From NCBI RefSeq assembly GCF_900142235.1, contig NZ_FRAE01000012.1, forward strand, positions 1 to 64,000: a stretch of 64,000 nt of DNA, read 5' to 3'. Origin of the DNA: Tepidibacter formicigenes DSM 15518 (lineage in GTDB: Bacteria > Bacillota > Clostridia > Peptostreptococcales > Peptostreptococcaceae). The position numbers and the translations under genes are program-made. The notes below the pieces were generated by a model, which was given only the letters and a program-made list of their open reading frames with translations, was not told where the DNA came from and did no database searches. Below are positions 51,132 through 60,147 of this stretch, piece by piece (the stretch's first letter is position 1; each line of letters starts with the position of its first letter).

Positions 51132-52079
51132 TTAATTTATTCCTGGATGTAAAGATTTATTTAAAGCTCCACTTATTATTATTGATAAATTATCTATTAT
51201 TTCATCAATATCCTTTGGAGTCACAATTACATTTTTATCATATGGTTCAAGTATATCCTTTATTAAATGATATTTTTCTTCTTGCTTTAAAGATTTTAGC
51301 ATATTATAAAACTCTTTTCCTTTTTCACTTTCATTTATTAAATTATCTAAAGTCATATCTATTATGTCAGAAGTTAAGGTAGCTGCATCTACAACAGTTG
51401 GAACTCCAATAGCTATTACGGGAACTTTTAAATATTCTTTATTTAATGCTTTTCTTATATTTCCTATACCTGCTCCCGGAGAAATTCCTGCTGTAGAAAT
51501 TTGAATTGTGCTATTTACTCTTTCCAGCTTTCTAGAAGCTAAAGCATCTATAGCTATAACCCCATCTGGGTTTATCATATCTACTAAAGATTTAACTGTT
51601 TCACTAGTTTCAATTCCTGTTAAACCCATAACTCCTGGACTAAGAGCTGCTACTTCACTTAAATCGTCATCATATTCTTTATTATAGGTCTTAAATAAGT
51701 GCCTTGTAACAAGAACCTTTGATATTGTTTTTGGACCTAATGCATCAGAAGTTATATTCCAGTTTCCAAGACCTATAATTAATGTTCTTTTGTTCTTATC
51801 TTTACCAAGTATTTTTGTCAATTCTTCCATAAGAGCATTTATTATAGAGTTTCTAGATTCCTCATCATCAAATGTCAAAAGATTCGATTCTATGGTTACA
51901 TAAATCCCCTTTTCTTTTCCCATTATTTCTTTACCTTTATCATCAAGTATTTCTATTCTTGTTACTGTATAATTTTCATTTTCTTCCCTATCCACCTTAA
52001 CTCCTGGTATTTCTACATTTTTATCTTCACTATACATTTCCCTAGCTTCTATTGCCAAGTCTGTTCTTATATTTTTCAA
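51132..52079 (-). CDS. gpr: Germination protease (GPR)
   Basis: A 315-residue protein of peptidase family A25. It starts at TTG, with GGAGGGG upstream: NIRTDLAIEAREMY, LIIGLGNWNITSDALGPKTISKVLVTRHLF, the P-GVMGLTGIET segment and VIAIDALASRKLERVNSTIQISTAGISPGAGIGN. The enzyme is made as a zymogen and degrades small acid-soluble spore proteins on germination. The short N-terminal propeptide is present. Confidence 0.96.
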   Translation of the reverse strand: MKNIRTDLAIEAREMYSEDKNVEIPGVKVDREENENYTVTRIEILDDKGKEIMGKEKGIYVTIESNLLTFDDEESRNSIINALMEELTKILGKDKNKRTLIIGLGNWNITSDALGPKTISKVLVTRHLFKTYNKEYDDDLSEVAALSPGVMGLTGIETSETVKSLVDMINPDGVIAIDALASRKLERVNSTIQISTAGISPGAGIGNIRKALNKEYLKVPVIAIGVPTVVDAATLTSDIIDMTLDNLINESEKGKEFYNMLKSLKQEEKYHLIKDILEPYDKNVIVTPKDIDEIIDNLSIIISGALNKSLHPGIN

Positions 52080-52262
52080 AATTACCCCTCCATTATTTTA
52101 ATGTATAGTATTATTTTTTACAAAAATTCATTTTTTATAACGAATAGAAAATTATATACCTTAATTTTTTATAAATTTCTATTAATTTATTGTAAAACAT
52201 TCATTTTTTGGTTATAATTTTAAGAGTTATAATTTCTGAATAGTATTAATATATATTTAGCC

Positions 52263-52291
52263 TTGATTTTTAGATTTTTTTCTGATAAAAT
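52263..52291 (+). promoter_or_regulatory. Promoter of rpsT
   Basis: TTGATT (52263-52268), 17-base spacer, TAAAAT (52286-52291). Confidence 0.6.
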
Positions 52292-52342
52292 CTACTTTGT
52301 TGACATTGAAGAAACATATTTACATACAAGGGGGTGAACAGG

Positions 52343-52609
52343 TTGGCAAACATAAAATCAGCTAAAAAGAGAATAAAAGTTATAGCTAAGAAAACTGCTT
52401 TAAATAAAGCTAGAAAATCTCAAGTTAAAACTGCTATAAGAAGATTTGAAGAAGCTTTAGTTGCTGGAAATAAAGAAGAGGCTATAAGCAAATTCAGATT
52501 TGCTGAAAAGAAAATCTATCAAGTAGCTGCTAAAGGAAGTATCCACAAAAACGCTGCAGCTAGAAAAGTGTCTAAGCTAGCTAAGAAATTAAATGCTATA
52601 GAGGCATAG
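52343..52609 (+). CDS. rpsT: 30S ribosomal protein S20
   Basis: The product has 88 residues from TTG 52343, with GGGGG about eight bases upstream, which gives the usual S20 length; the in-frame GTG at 52334 overlaps that site. It is basic, with LANIKSAKKRIKVIAKKTALN and KGSIHKNAAARKVSKLAKKLN. It binds 16S rRNA. It is on the plus strand between the divergent gpr and convergent holA, and ends in a terminator. Confidence 0.97.
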   Translation: MANIKSAKKRIKVIAKKTALNKARKSQVKTAIRRFEEALVAGNKEEAISKFRFAEKKIYQVAAKGSIHKNAAARKVSKLAKKLNAIEA

Positions 52610-52629
52610 GATAGATAACGGTTCTTATA

Positions 52630-52657
52630 AAACCCCAGAAATTCTGGGGTTTTTTTC
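52630..52657. terminator. Terminator after rpsT
   Basis: AAACCCCAGA, loop AAT, TCTGGGGTTT and a T run. Confidence 0.92.
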
Positions 52658-53687
52658 ATACACAAAATTTACTAATAATTATTTCTAAAGCCAAAGTATC
52701 TTTTATTAACCCATTTTTTATTGAAAAATCTGCATCTAAAACCTCATTCAATAGCTTTACTATAACTTCATTGTTAAAGTTTTTTCCTTGATTTAAAGCT
52801 TTAGTTACAACATATGGGTGTACATTAATTTTTTGGGCTATAACATTTGAAGAATATCCAACCTTTTGAAGTTGTTTACTTTGTATTATTATTCTAAATT
52901 GCCTTCCTATCATGCTTAAAATCATAAGAGGAGATTCACCTTCAAGTATCATATCATTTAATATTTTCATAGATAAACTTGAATTTTTATTACCTATTGC
53001 ATCAATAAGCTTAAATATATCATTTTCTATTTTTTTAGAAGATAATTTATCTATTACTTCTTTAGTTACAGTATTTCCTTTACCTGTAAAGGATGCTATT
53101 TTAATAATTTGATTTTCTAAATCCGAAAGTGTTTTATTAGAGGTTTTATTTTGATAATCTTCTATGTTTAAAAAATACATTATTTCTTGCCTACCTATAT
53201 CAACATTTTCTTTTTCAAATCTATTTTTAGTCCATTTAAATAATTCTGTTGAGTCTAATCTATCACAGTTTATTACAATACCTTGTTTTATTAATTCCTT
53301 TACTAATTTTCTTCTTTTATCTATATCTCCATAAACTATAAATACCAAAGTGGATTGTTGTGGAGTATTTTTTAGGTAATCAATAAGATTATTTTCATCT
53401 TCTTCTGTAAAATTTTTTCTTTTATTTTTTAGAAGTTCAAATTCTTTTACTATAATAATTCTTCTATCATCCATAAAGGGAAGAGTCTCTACATTACTTA
53501 AAAGTAAATCCATTGTAATTTCTCTTCCATCTAAAATAGAATAGTTAAAATCCAGAAGGGAATGATTCAAACTTTCTTTAAAAACCTTAATTACATTGTC
53601 TAATAAATAAGTTTCTTTTCCATAAAATAAGTAAAGCTTTTTGAAGTTTTTACTTTTAATATCTTTAATAATATCCTTGTACTTCAT
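52656..53687 (-). CDS. holA: DNA polymerase III delta subunit (HolA)
   Basis: A 343-residue clamp-loader subunit: YLFYGKETYLLDNVIKVFKESL, then TLPFMDDRRIIIVKEFELL, STLVFIVYG and the C-terminal LMILSMIGRQFRIIIQSKQLQKVGYSSNVIAQKINVHPYVVTKALNQ. It opens the beta clamp. It overlaps comEC by 23 bases, and the comEC-holA-rpsT cluster is typical of Firmicutes. Confidence 0.95.
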   Translation of the reverse strand: MKYKDIIKDIKSKNFKKLYLFYGKETYLLDNVIKVFKESLNHSLLDFNYSILDGREITMDLLLSNVETLPFMDDRRIIIVKEFELLKNKRKNFTEEDENNLIDYLKNTPQQSTLVFIVYGDIDKRRKLVKELIKQGIVINCDRLDSTELFKWTKNRFEKENVDIGRQEIMYFLNIEDYQNKTSNKTLSDLENQIIKIASFTGKGNTVTKEVIDKLSSKKIENDIFKLIDAIGNKNSSLSMKILNDMILEGESPLMILSMIGRQFRIIIQSKQLQKVGYSSNVIAQKINVHPYVVTKALNQGKNFNNEVIVKLLNEVLDADFSIKNGLIKDTLALEIIISKFCV

Positions 53688-54927
53688 TTTTTTGCTCCTT
53701 TACAATTTTTGTTTCTCTAAAAAGCATATAAGACATTAAAAGTATATAATAAAGAATTACTAATTTCAAATTTACATTTTTTAATTCTATGTAAGAAAAT
53801 TTAATGTTTGATAGATAGTTTATTAATAGAAAAATATAATCTTGTATAAAAATAACTGTTTTTATAAATATAAAAGTAATTTTAAGATTTAAAAAAGACA
53901 TAATTAAGGATATTAAAACTAAACTTATTAAAACTCCAATAAAAGGAACAATAAGTATATTAGCTACCAAAACCATTATTGGTATTATTTTGAAATTAAA
54001 ATATATTATAGGAAGTGTAAGTATATTTGCAGCTATGGTAATAGATATTAATGGATAGCTTATATATTTATTTATAATACTATAAAAATAAATTATAGAT
54101 AAAGTTGCAAAGAATGATAATTGAAAGCTTATGCTATATATTACAAAAGGATTTTCAATTATCAAAACAATTCCTACAAAAGATAAAGAACATATTCCAT
54201 CATATTCTCTTTGTATAAATAAGGCTAAATACATAATTATTGAAAAAACACAAGCTCTAACTACTGAAGGAGTAAAACCAACTATAAAGCAGTAAAAAAA
54301 TAAAGATACTACCATAATCATAAGCTTATAAAATTTATTTATCCCTCTTATGATAAAATTAAAAATGTATATAATTATACCTACATGAAGCCCAGAAAGT
54401 GCTATTATATGAGATGTACCAGTTTTTGAAAAAGAATCTAAAATTTCCTTTTCTATATCTTCTTTATCTCCCAATACTAAAGCTTTTAAAAAAGGAGCCT
54501 GATTTCTAAAAATATTTTCTAATCGATTTTCTATAAAACATTTTCCTTTATATGAAAAATAATATATATTCTTATTTTTATTTTCTACTTTATAGTTTCT
54601 TAGATTTATAATTCCTATATATCCAATAGACCTTAAATATCTTCCATAATCAAATTCATTTAACTTTAAATCTTCAAGGCTCTTAAGTTTTCCATTTATG
54701 CAAACATAATAGCCTACAGGAATTTTATGTTTTTTATTGAAATCTCTTACTAAAAATTCACCTATTTTATATTCAAAATATTTTTCTTCATAATTAGCTT
54801 TTTTAACTATACCTTTTAACTGTATTTCATTATTATCTAATTTATAAAAATTATCTTCATAGTTTTTAGTATATATAAATGCAAATAAGAGGCTTGTTAT
54901 AAATATAATAAAAATTGGTCTTCTCAT
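53665..54927 (-). CDS. comEC: ComEC/Rec2-like DNA uptake channel, short form without hydrolase domain
   Basis: A 420-residue membrane protein. It has an N-terminal OB-like DUF4131 region (DNNEIQLKGIVKKANYEEKYFEYKIGEFL...GYYVCINGKLKSL) and then the ComEC competence core: FSKTGTSHIIALSGLHVGII, GFTPSVVRACVFSIIMYLAL and many hydrophobic spans. Longer ComEC proteins end in a metallo-beta-lactamase domain; this one stops after the membrane part. A separate ComEC-like hydrolase lipoprotein is encoded at 58192-59094. Confidence 0.9.
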   Translation of the reverse strand: MRRPIFIIFITSLLFAFIYTKNYEDNFYKLDNNEIQLKGIVKKANYEEKYFEYKIGEFLVRDFNKKHKIPVGYYVCINGKLKSLEDLKLNEFDYGRYLRSIGYIGIINLRNYKVENKNKNIYYFSYKGKCFIENRLENIFRNQAPFLKALVLGDKEDIEKEILDSFSKTGTSHIIALSGLHVGIIIYIFNFIIRGINKFYKLMIMVVSLFFYCFIVGFTPSVVRACVFSIIMYLALFIQREYDGICSLSFVGIVLIIENPFVIYSISFQLSFFATLSIIYFYSIINKYISYPLISITIAANILTLPIIYFNFKIIPIMVLVANILIVPFIGVLISLVLISLIMSFLNLKITFIFIKTVIFIQDYIFLLINYLSNIKFSYIELKNVNLKLVILYYILLMSYMLFRETKIVKEQKNEVQGYY

Positions 54928-54999
54928 ATGAAATATATATGCCTTTCTTTTTCATTATTGCACCTATATTATATCCTTAGATTAGTATATATAAACCTA

Positions 55000-55041
55000 A
55001 AAAAGCCCTAGTATTATTAACAAATAACACCAGAACTTTTT
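55000..55041. terminator. Terminator after the ECF transporter gene
   Basis: On the minus strand AAAGTTCTGGTGTTATT pairs with AATAATACTAGGGCTTT (with G-T pairs), followed by a T run. Confidence 0.75.
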
Positions 55042-55056
55042 GCCAGATTTATATAT

Positions 55057-55575
55057 TTAATTTTTTATTAAGTTGTTTTTGCTTATATAATTAGTTTTAA
55101 GTATAGCCATGGCTACAGGAACACCTATAACAATACTTCCTACTCCTTGCATTATATTTCCAGGAATTGATTCTAAAGCTACAATAAAACTTCCTTCTAA
55201 TATACCTCCTGCAATATAATAACCAATTACCATGAATGAAGCCCCTACGAAAGATGAAATTATCATTCTAATTTTATTTATAGATTTTTTCATTAAAACT
55301 CCAACAATAAAACCTTCTGCTCCTTTTATAATTAATGTAAAAATAGCCCAATGAGCATATCCACTTAATATATCAGCAAGAGCTGAGCCTATCCCTCCTG
55401 CAATCATACCTGGCATAGGTCCAAATAAAATAGATGTTATAAATATTATACTATCTCCAATATTAATAAAACCATTTGTAGCTGGCATAGGAATTTGAAT
55501 AACTATTGTACCCATACAAACAGCAGCTATCATAAGTCCAACAAAAACTAAATAAGTTGTTTTTGTATTTTTCAT
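55057..55575 (-). CDS. ECF transporter S (substrate-binding) component
   Basis: A 172-residue, very hydrophobic protein with five or six spans: GLMIAAVCMGTIVIQIPMP...GFINIGDSIIFITSILFGPMPGMIAGGIGSALADILSGYAHWAIFTLIIKGAEGFIVG. The NGFINIGD...GP..G...GG.GSALAD..G motif is typical of vitamin ECF S components (DUF1393/riboflavin-type group). The substrate cannot be told, and no riboswitch is visible upstream. It would use a shared energising module encoded elsewhere. Confidence 0.85.
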   Translation of the reverse strand: MKNTKTTYLVFVGLMIAAVCMGTIVIQIPMPATNGFINIGDSIIFITSILFGPMPGMIAGGIGSALADILSGYAHWAIFTLIIKGAEGFIVGVLMKKSINKIRMIISSFVGASFMVIGYYIAGGILEGSFIVALESIPGNIMQGVGSIVIGVPVAMAILKTNYISKNNLIKN

Positions 55576-55658
55576 AAAATCCCCCCTACTACATTATCTT
55601 AAATTTAATTATAGCAAGGAATATTTTTTATAACAACACTCTTTGTAACCATACAATT

Positions 55659-55904
55659 TTATTTTTTACTATTTTTTGTCATACTGTGATATCCAGAAAA
55701 TAAACCACTAGCAGTAAGTCCTGAAATTATTCCATTTAATATACTTTGCTTTATATCTCCTTTAGGTTCAAAAAATACACACATACTTATACCTAATGCT
55801 AAAGAAACTAGCGGAGCAAATTTTTTAGGCATACCAGCTATTTTTATAGCTTGTATTATACCTATTATTAAAGAAATTATTATAGGGTTAGAATAAATCT
55901 CCAT
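55659..55904 (-). CDS. Small holin-like membrane protein
   Basis: An 81-residue protein from ATG 55904, with AGGAGGTG upstream. An N-terminal span (IIISLIIGIIQAIKIAG), then KKFAPLVSLALGISMCVFF as a second, and a third near GIISGLTASGLFSGY. The K.APL.S...G......DI...I..GI..GL.A.GL pattern is like small phage holins. It is a host locus here rather than the prophage. Function unknown. Confidence 0.55.
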   Translation of the reverse strand: MEIYSNPIIISLIIGIIQAIKIAGMPKKFAPLVSLALGISMCVFFEPKGDIKQSILNGIISGLTASGLFSGYHSMTKNSKK

Positions 55905-55941
55905 GAAATTCACCTCCTATTATTATACTTATTCAAAAAAA

Positions 55942-55965
55942 ACAAAAAGGCCCTAAGGCCTATAC
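55942..55965 (-). terminator. Terminator after the GNAT acetyltransferase gene
   Basis: On the minus strand AGGCC, loop TTAG, GGCCT and a T-rich run. Confidence 0.75.
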
Positions 55966-57117
55966 ATATTCATTAATATAATTTATTTTTTTAGTAAATA
56001 ATTTTTCAAAGTCTTTTAACCTATCTTTACTTTTAACATTTATTTTTCCTAAAAACAAAGCTTCTTTAGTATCTATATAAGAAAATCCAAGTTGGCTTAA
56101 AGTATTTATATCAATAGTCAAATCTTCATTTTCATTAGTCTCTAAAACTTCAATTTCTCCTTTTCGAATATTAATATTAAATACTTTATTATTTTCATCT
56201 ATAAAATCATCTTCTACTTTTAAATTTAAGTTTGCATCTATATTTAAATTTAAAGACTCAATAAATTTCTTAAAATTAATTATTCTTCCCATCATAAATG
56301 GTTTTATTTTAATATCTATGTTTCTTAAATTAAGAGTTAAATATTTTATTTTATCATCAATAGAAGAAGATATATTTGCTTTTTTAAATTGTGTATTATG
56401 ATTATAAATAAACTTTAAAAATGATTTTAAAGCATTTATATTTTTATATGCAATTTCTCTAACAAATAATGTTTTATCCATTTTAAAATATATTATATAT
56501 CCGTCAGGACCTTCTTCATTTTCATGAATATATATATATCCATCTTCTGAATTTATCTCTTTAAATAAATTCTCAAAATAATTTTCATCTCTTAATATAT
56601 ATCCGTTTTTATCTTTTAAAAAAGATTTATAAACATCAATTAAACCAGGAATATCTTCCAAAGAAGCTTTTTTTAAATTACCATTTATTTTAAAATCCTT
56701 TAATATTTCAATATCCATATTATATTCTATTTGGTCACAGCAATGCTCATACCCAAAATACCTATACAATCTATAATCTATAGGCATAAGTATAGATACA
56801 ATCTGATTTTTCTTATAAAGCTCATTTAAAGCACTCTTCATTATAATTTTCATAGCACCCTTTCCTCTTGCATCAGGAAAAGTTGAAACACCTACAACAT
56901 AAGATGTATCATAAGGTTTATTATTTAAAACTATTTTATACTGATTAAGCTGAAGAGATGAAATTATATTATTATCAATTTCTACAACTAATGTATTTTC
57001 TTTATTATATTTATTTTCAAAATAATAATTAAAAAAACCTTGCGTATCATCAAAACAGTATTTCCACATTTCTTTTATTTCTTTTAAATCTTCGTCTTTA
57101 GCAAATCTAACCTTCAT
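55960..57117 (-). CDS. Eis-like GNAT N-acetyltransferase
   Basis: A 385-residue protein of the Eis family. The first GNAT domain is KVRFAKDEDLKEIKEMWKYCFDD...VVGVSTFPDARGKGAMKIIMKSAL, with the acetyl-CoA loop R-GKG. SILMPIDYRLYRYFGYEHCCDQIEY follows, then a second GNAT half, and a C-terminal SCP2-like domain (EDLTIDINTLSQLGFSYIDTKEALFLGKI). Eis proteins acetylate amines, some of them antibiotics; the substrate here is unknown. It is one base from the next gene in the operon. Confidence 0.88.
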   Translation of the reverse strand: MKVRFAKDEDLKEIKEMWKYCFDDTQGFFNYYFENKYNKENTLVVEIDNNIISSLQLNQYKIVLNNKPYDTSYVVGVSTFPDARGKGAMKIIMKSALNELYKKNQIVSILMPIDYRLYRYFGYEHCCDQIEYNMDIEILKDFKINGNLKKASLEDIPGLIDVYKSFLKDKNGYILRDENYFENLFKEINSEDGYIYIHENEEGPDGYIIYFKMDKTLFVREIAYKNINALKSFLKFIYNHNTQFKKANISSSIDDKIKYLTLNLRNIDIKIKPFMMGRIINFKKFIESLNLNIDANLNLKVEDDFIDENNKVFNINIRKGEIEVLETNENEDLTIDINTLSQLGFSYIDTKEALFLGKINVKSKDRLKDFEKLFTKKINYINEYV

Positions 57118-57118
57118 A

Positions 57119-58003
57119 TTAAACCTCCAATACAGTATATTTTTCTACAAACCTATCTGGATAATAAGAAAGTTTTGCTTTTCTTAACCCCTCAACCCCC
57201 AAATCTTCTTCTCTATTTACAAATTCCACATCCGGAAACTCATTTTGTAAAAATAACTTATTTATCATTGGATAAAGTCCCCTTATATTAGGATTTGCCT
57301 TTTCAACATGAATAAGCGCCATATTATCATTTAAATATTCTCCAAATGTAAAAGCTTCAAGCTTCTTATCTATATATATTCCCCCTACCGTAACATCTAA
57401 TTTATCATAATTTTTAAATACCTTCTCAATGGCTTCTCTTTCACTTTCTATACTTTCATCCTCTTCCTTATTTTCAGTCCATTCATCTAAAAGTTTAAGA
57501 CATTCATGAAAATCCTCTTTCCCTAATCTTTTATAAAAATATCTATTTTCATATTCCTTTAAAAAAGCGTTTATATGATTTCTCTTTTTTTGATACTTTC
57601 TCCCTTTTAAAGTTCTAAGATTTTCTCCTAAATATACATAATCAAAATAATCTCTTTCCTCTATATATTTAAATTTATCTTTATAATTTTCCTTAAGGAA
57701 ACCTGCAAATTCTTTTGTGATAGCTCTTAAGTTTAATTTAGTATTATTCCTATAGAAATAGTCATATATAAATTCAAAAGCTTTCTTTAAATTTTCTTTA
57801 GTAGCTAATGGTATTACTGTAAATTTATGATTCTCATATTCTCCTATTAATACAGCAAAATCTTCATCCTTATAATACCTCGTTTTATATAAATGCTGCC
57901 ACATGAATATTGTTGTAAAATTATATTCACACGCTTCATAATCTACATTTTTAAAATAACAATCTAATTCACTTTTTGATTCTATATCTACTGATCTAAA
58001 AAT
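57119..58003 (-). CDS. DUF2156-type acyl/aminoacyl transferase-like protein, ATT start likely
   Basis: If started at ATT 58003 (AAAGGAGG nine bases upstream) it has 294 residues. The first in-frame ATG is at 57904, inside the conserved start: the upstream part reads FRSVDIESKSELDCYFKNVDYEACEYNFTTIF then MWQH, which fits DUF2156 (LPG-synthase C-terminal-like) proteins, as do LGENLRTLKGRKYQKKRNHINAFLKEYENRY and NPNIRGLYPMINKLFLQNEF and NREEDLGVEGLRKAKLSYYP. There is no ATG, GTG or TTG in the added 33 codons, and TAG precedes them. The family transfers acyl or aminoacyl groups; the substrate is unknown. Confidence 0.82.
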   Translation of the reverse strand: MFRSVDIESKSELDCYFKNVDYEACEYNFTTIFMWQHLYKTRYYKDEDFAVLIGEYENHKFTVIPLATKENLKKAFEFIYDYFYRNNTKLNLRAITKEFAGFLKENYKDKFKYIEERDYFDYVYLGENLRTLKGRKYQKKRNHINAFLKEYENRYFYKRLGKEDFHECLKLLDEWTENKEEDESIESEREAIEKVFKNYDKLDVTVGGIYIDKKLEAFTFGEYLNDNMALIHVEKANPNIRGLYPMINKLFLQNEFPDVEFVNREEDLGVEGLRKAKLSYYPDRFVEKYTVLEV

Positions 58004-58191
58004 ACTAATCTACCTCCTTTTATTCTACAACTATTGTAACATATATAAACATATACCCTCAATTGGTATTTACAATTATTTATCATTAGATTATAGTATT
58101 AACAAGAAGCAAAAGCATCTCTTATATATTTTCCCAAAATTCCTTCATATAAACACATCAATTATAAGGCAATGACAAGAGGAGGTTCATA

Positions 58192-59094
58192 ATGAAAAAA
58201 TTTTTAACACTATTTATCGTACTATTTTCAATATTTTTAGTTGCATGCTTAGATAAAAATGTAGAAAACAAAATTACCAACAAAAACTCTATACAAAAAA
58301 ATAGTTCTATTTTAACTGTCCATTTTATAGATGTAGGACAAGGAGACTCTACTCTTATTTTAACTCCAGACAATAAAACAATGTTAATAGACGGAGGAGA
58401 TAATAGTCAAGGAGAAAAAATAAAAAATTACTTAAAAAAACTTAATGTAAATAAAATAGATGTATTAGTTGGTACTCATCCAGATGCAGATCATATAGGT
58501 GGTCTTGACTATATAATTGATAACTTTGAAATAAGTGAATTTTATATGCCAAGAAAAAGTCATACTACAAAGACATTTAAAGATGTATTAATTGCTGCCA
58601 AAAATAAAGGATTAGCTATTAAAGAAGCAAAATATGGTGTTGTATTTAATTTAGGAGACTATGTTAAATGTGAAATTTTAAATCCTGTAAAAAAATATGG
58701 TAGTGATAATAATCAATGGTCTGCAGTAATTAAAGCTAAATATAATAATAAAAGCTTTTTATTTACAGGAGATGCTGAATTTAAAAACGAAGAAGATATG
58801 ATAAAATCAGGCTCTAATTTAAAATCTAATATTTTAAAATTAGGTCATCATGGAAGTTCTAGTTCAACTTCTGAAAAATTCCTAAAAATAGTTAATCCAG
58901 ATGTTGCTGTTGTATCATGTAAATATAAAAATAAGTATGGACATCCCCATAAAGAAATTCTAAATCTTTTAAAAAAATATAATATTCCTTTATATAGAAC
59001 AGACGAACAAGGTAGCTTAGTTTTTTACTGTGATGGAAATGAAATTTGGACTGATAAAAAGCCTGGTACATATAATTATTATGGGAATAAGTAG
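58192..59094 (+). CDS. ComEC-like metallo-hydrolase lipoprotein
   Basis: A 300-residue protein with a lipoprotein signal (IVLFSIFLVAC, lipid Cys at about 20). The metallo-beta-lactamase fold has VHFIDVGQGDSTLIL, TMLIDGGDN, the metal motif GTHPDADHIGGLDY, SFLFTGDAEF and LKLGHHGSSSSTSEKFL. It resembles the C-terminal domain of ComEC and related nuclease-like enzymes. It is anchored outside the cell and paired with a DUF3006 gene. The ATG has GAGGAGG upstream. Confidence 0.93.
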   Translation: MKKFLTLFIVLFSIFLVACLDKNVENKITNKNSIQKNSSILTVHFIDVGQGDSTLILTPDNKTMLIDGGDNSQGEKIKNYLKKLNVNKIDVLVGTHPDADHIGGLDYIIDNFEISEFYMPRKSHTTKTFKDVLIAAKNKGLAIKEAKYGVVFNLGDYVKCEILNPVKKYGSDNNQWSAVIKAKYNNKSFLFTGDAEFKNEEDMIKSGSNLKSNILKLGHHGSSSSTSEKFLKIVNPDVAVVSCKYKNKYGHPHKEILNLLKKYNIPLYRTDEQGSLVFYCDGNEIWTDKKPGTYNYYGNK

Positions 59095-59102
59095 GTGATA
59101 TT

Positions 59103-59318
59103 ATGAAAGGAACAATTGATAGATTTGAAAAAGATTTAGCTGTGATAGAGCTAGAAGATAACACTTTTATAACTATTCATAAGTCAAAACTACCTTCTAA
59201 TGCAAAAGAAGGAGATGTTTTGATTATAAATAAAAGTAAAATTGAAATTGATTTGAATAAAACAAAAAAAATAAAAGAAGAAATAGAGAATTTAATGGAT
59301 GAACTATTTGAAGATTAA
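59103..59318 (+). CDS. DUF3006 protein
   Basis: A 71-residue protein, KGTIDRFEKDLAVIELEDNTFITIHKSKLPSNAKEGDVLII, the DUF3006 pattern. These small proteins are commonly next to ComEC-like hydrolases, as here; their function is unknown. It begins eight bases after the hydrolase stop and is followed by a terminator. Confidence 0.88.
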   Translation: MKGTIDRFEKDLAVIELEDNTFITIHKSKLPSNAKEGDVLIINKSKIEIDLNKTKKIKEEIENLMDELFED

Positions 59319-59321
59319 AAA

Positions 59322-59357
59322 ATTCACATGTTTCTATAGAAGCATGTGAATTTTTTT
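59322..59357. terminator. Terminator between the DUF3006 gene and tcdA
   Basis: AAATTCACATG and CATGTGAATTT form a stem followed by a T run; convergent genes share it. Confidence 0.88.
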
Positions 59358-60066
59358 ACAGACTTACTAAATCTTTAACCACAACAGAAGCTATAACAAG
59401 CCCCCCTACAGAAGGTACAAAAGATATACTTCCTGGAACTTCTCTTTTACTATCATTAGAAATAGTTATAACAGGCTTTATAGGCTTTTCTGTAGAATAA
59501 ACAACTTTTAATTTCTTTATTCTTCTATTTTTTAATTCTCTCCTCATAACCTTTGCAAGTGGACACATATGAGTTTTGTATATATCTGAAACCTCTATTT
59601 TAGTAGGATCTAATTTATTTCCCATTCCCATAGAACTTATTATATTAATTCCTTTATTATAGCATTTTTCTATCAAGTCTATTTTAGAAGATACCATATC
59701 AATAGCATCTACAACATAATCATATTTTTCACTTAAAAGTTCATGTGAACTATCCTTGTTATATAGCTTTTTATGTGCTACTACATTTATATCAGGATTT
59801 ATATCTAGTATTCTATTTTTCATAATTTCAACTTTACTTTCTCCTACAGTACTATGAAGAGCTGGAATTTGCCTATTTATATTAGTTATATCTATTTCAT
59901 CATGATCTATTAATATTAAATTTCCTACTCCAGCCCTAGCTAGAGCTTCTACTGTAAAACTTCCAACTCCTCCTACTCCAAATACTGCTACTTTAGAACT
60001 TTTTAACTTTTCCATCCCTTCGTTTCCTAATAAAAGTTGTGTTCTCATAAAAAAATTTTTATCCAT
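59356..60066 (-). CDS. tcdA: tRNA threonylcarbamoyladenosine dehydratase TcdA
   Basis: A 236-residue E1-like enzyme: FFMRTQLLLGNEGMEKLKSSKVAVFGVGGVGSFTVEALARAGVGNLILIDHDEIDITNINRQIPAL, with the GVGGVGS nucleotide motif, followed by VDAIDMVSSKIDLIEKC and VVYSTEKPIKP. It cyclises t6A37 to ct6A in ANN-decoding tRNAs. MtaB, interrupted by the phage in this genome, acts on the same base. It is on the minus strand after a terminator. Confidence 0.94.
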   Translation of the reverse strand: MDKNFFMRTQLLLGNEGMEKLKSSKVAVFGVGGVGSFTVEALARAGVGNLILIDHDEIDITNINRQIPALHSTVGESKVEIMKNRILDINPDINVVAHKKLYNKDSSHELLSEKYDYVVDAIDMVSSKIDLIEKCYNKGINIISSMGMGNKLDPTKIEVSDIYKTHMCPLAKVMRRELKNRRIKKLKVVYSTEKPIKPVITISNDSKREVPGSISFVPSVGGLVIASVVVKDLVSL

Positions 60067-60147
60067 AATAATCCTCCAATTTGCATAAAATAGGGTACTG
60101 AAAAAAACAAATATTAACGAAATATATTATATAAGGAAGGTGATTAT

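Noticed and set aside
53665-54927. ComEC truncated by a frameshift
   Set aside because: The stop is followed at once by the overlapping holA gene, and no leftover hydrolase frame is seen between them, so the short form looks natural.
55576-55658. A vitamin riboswitch upstream of the ECF transporter gene
   Set aside because: The leader is short and AT-rich, with none of the conserved boxes of TPP, FMN or cobalamin riboswitches.
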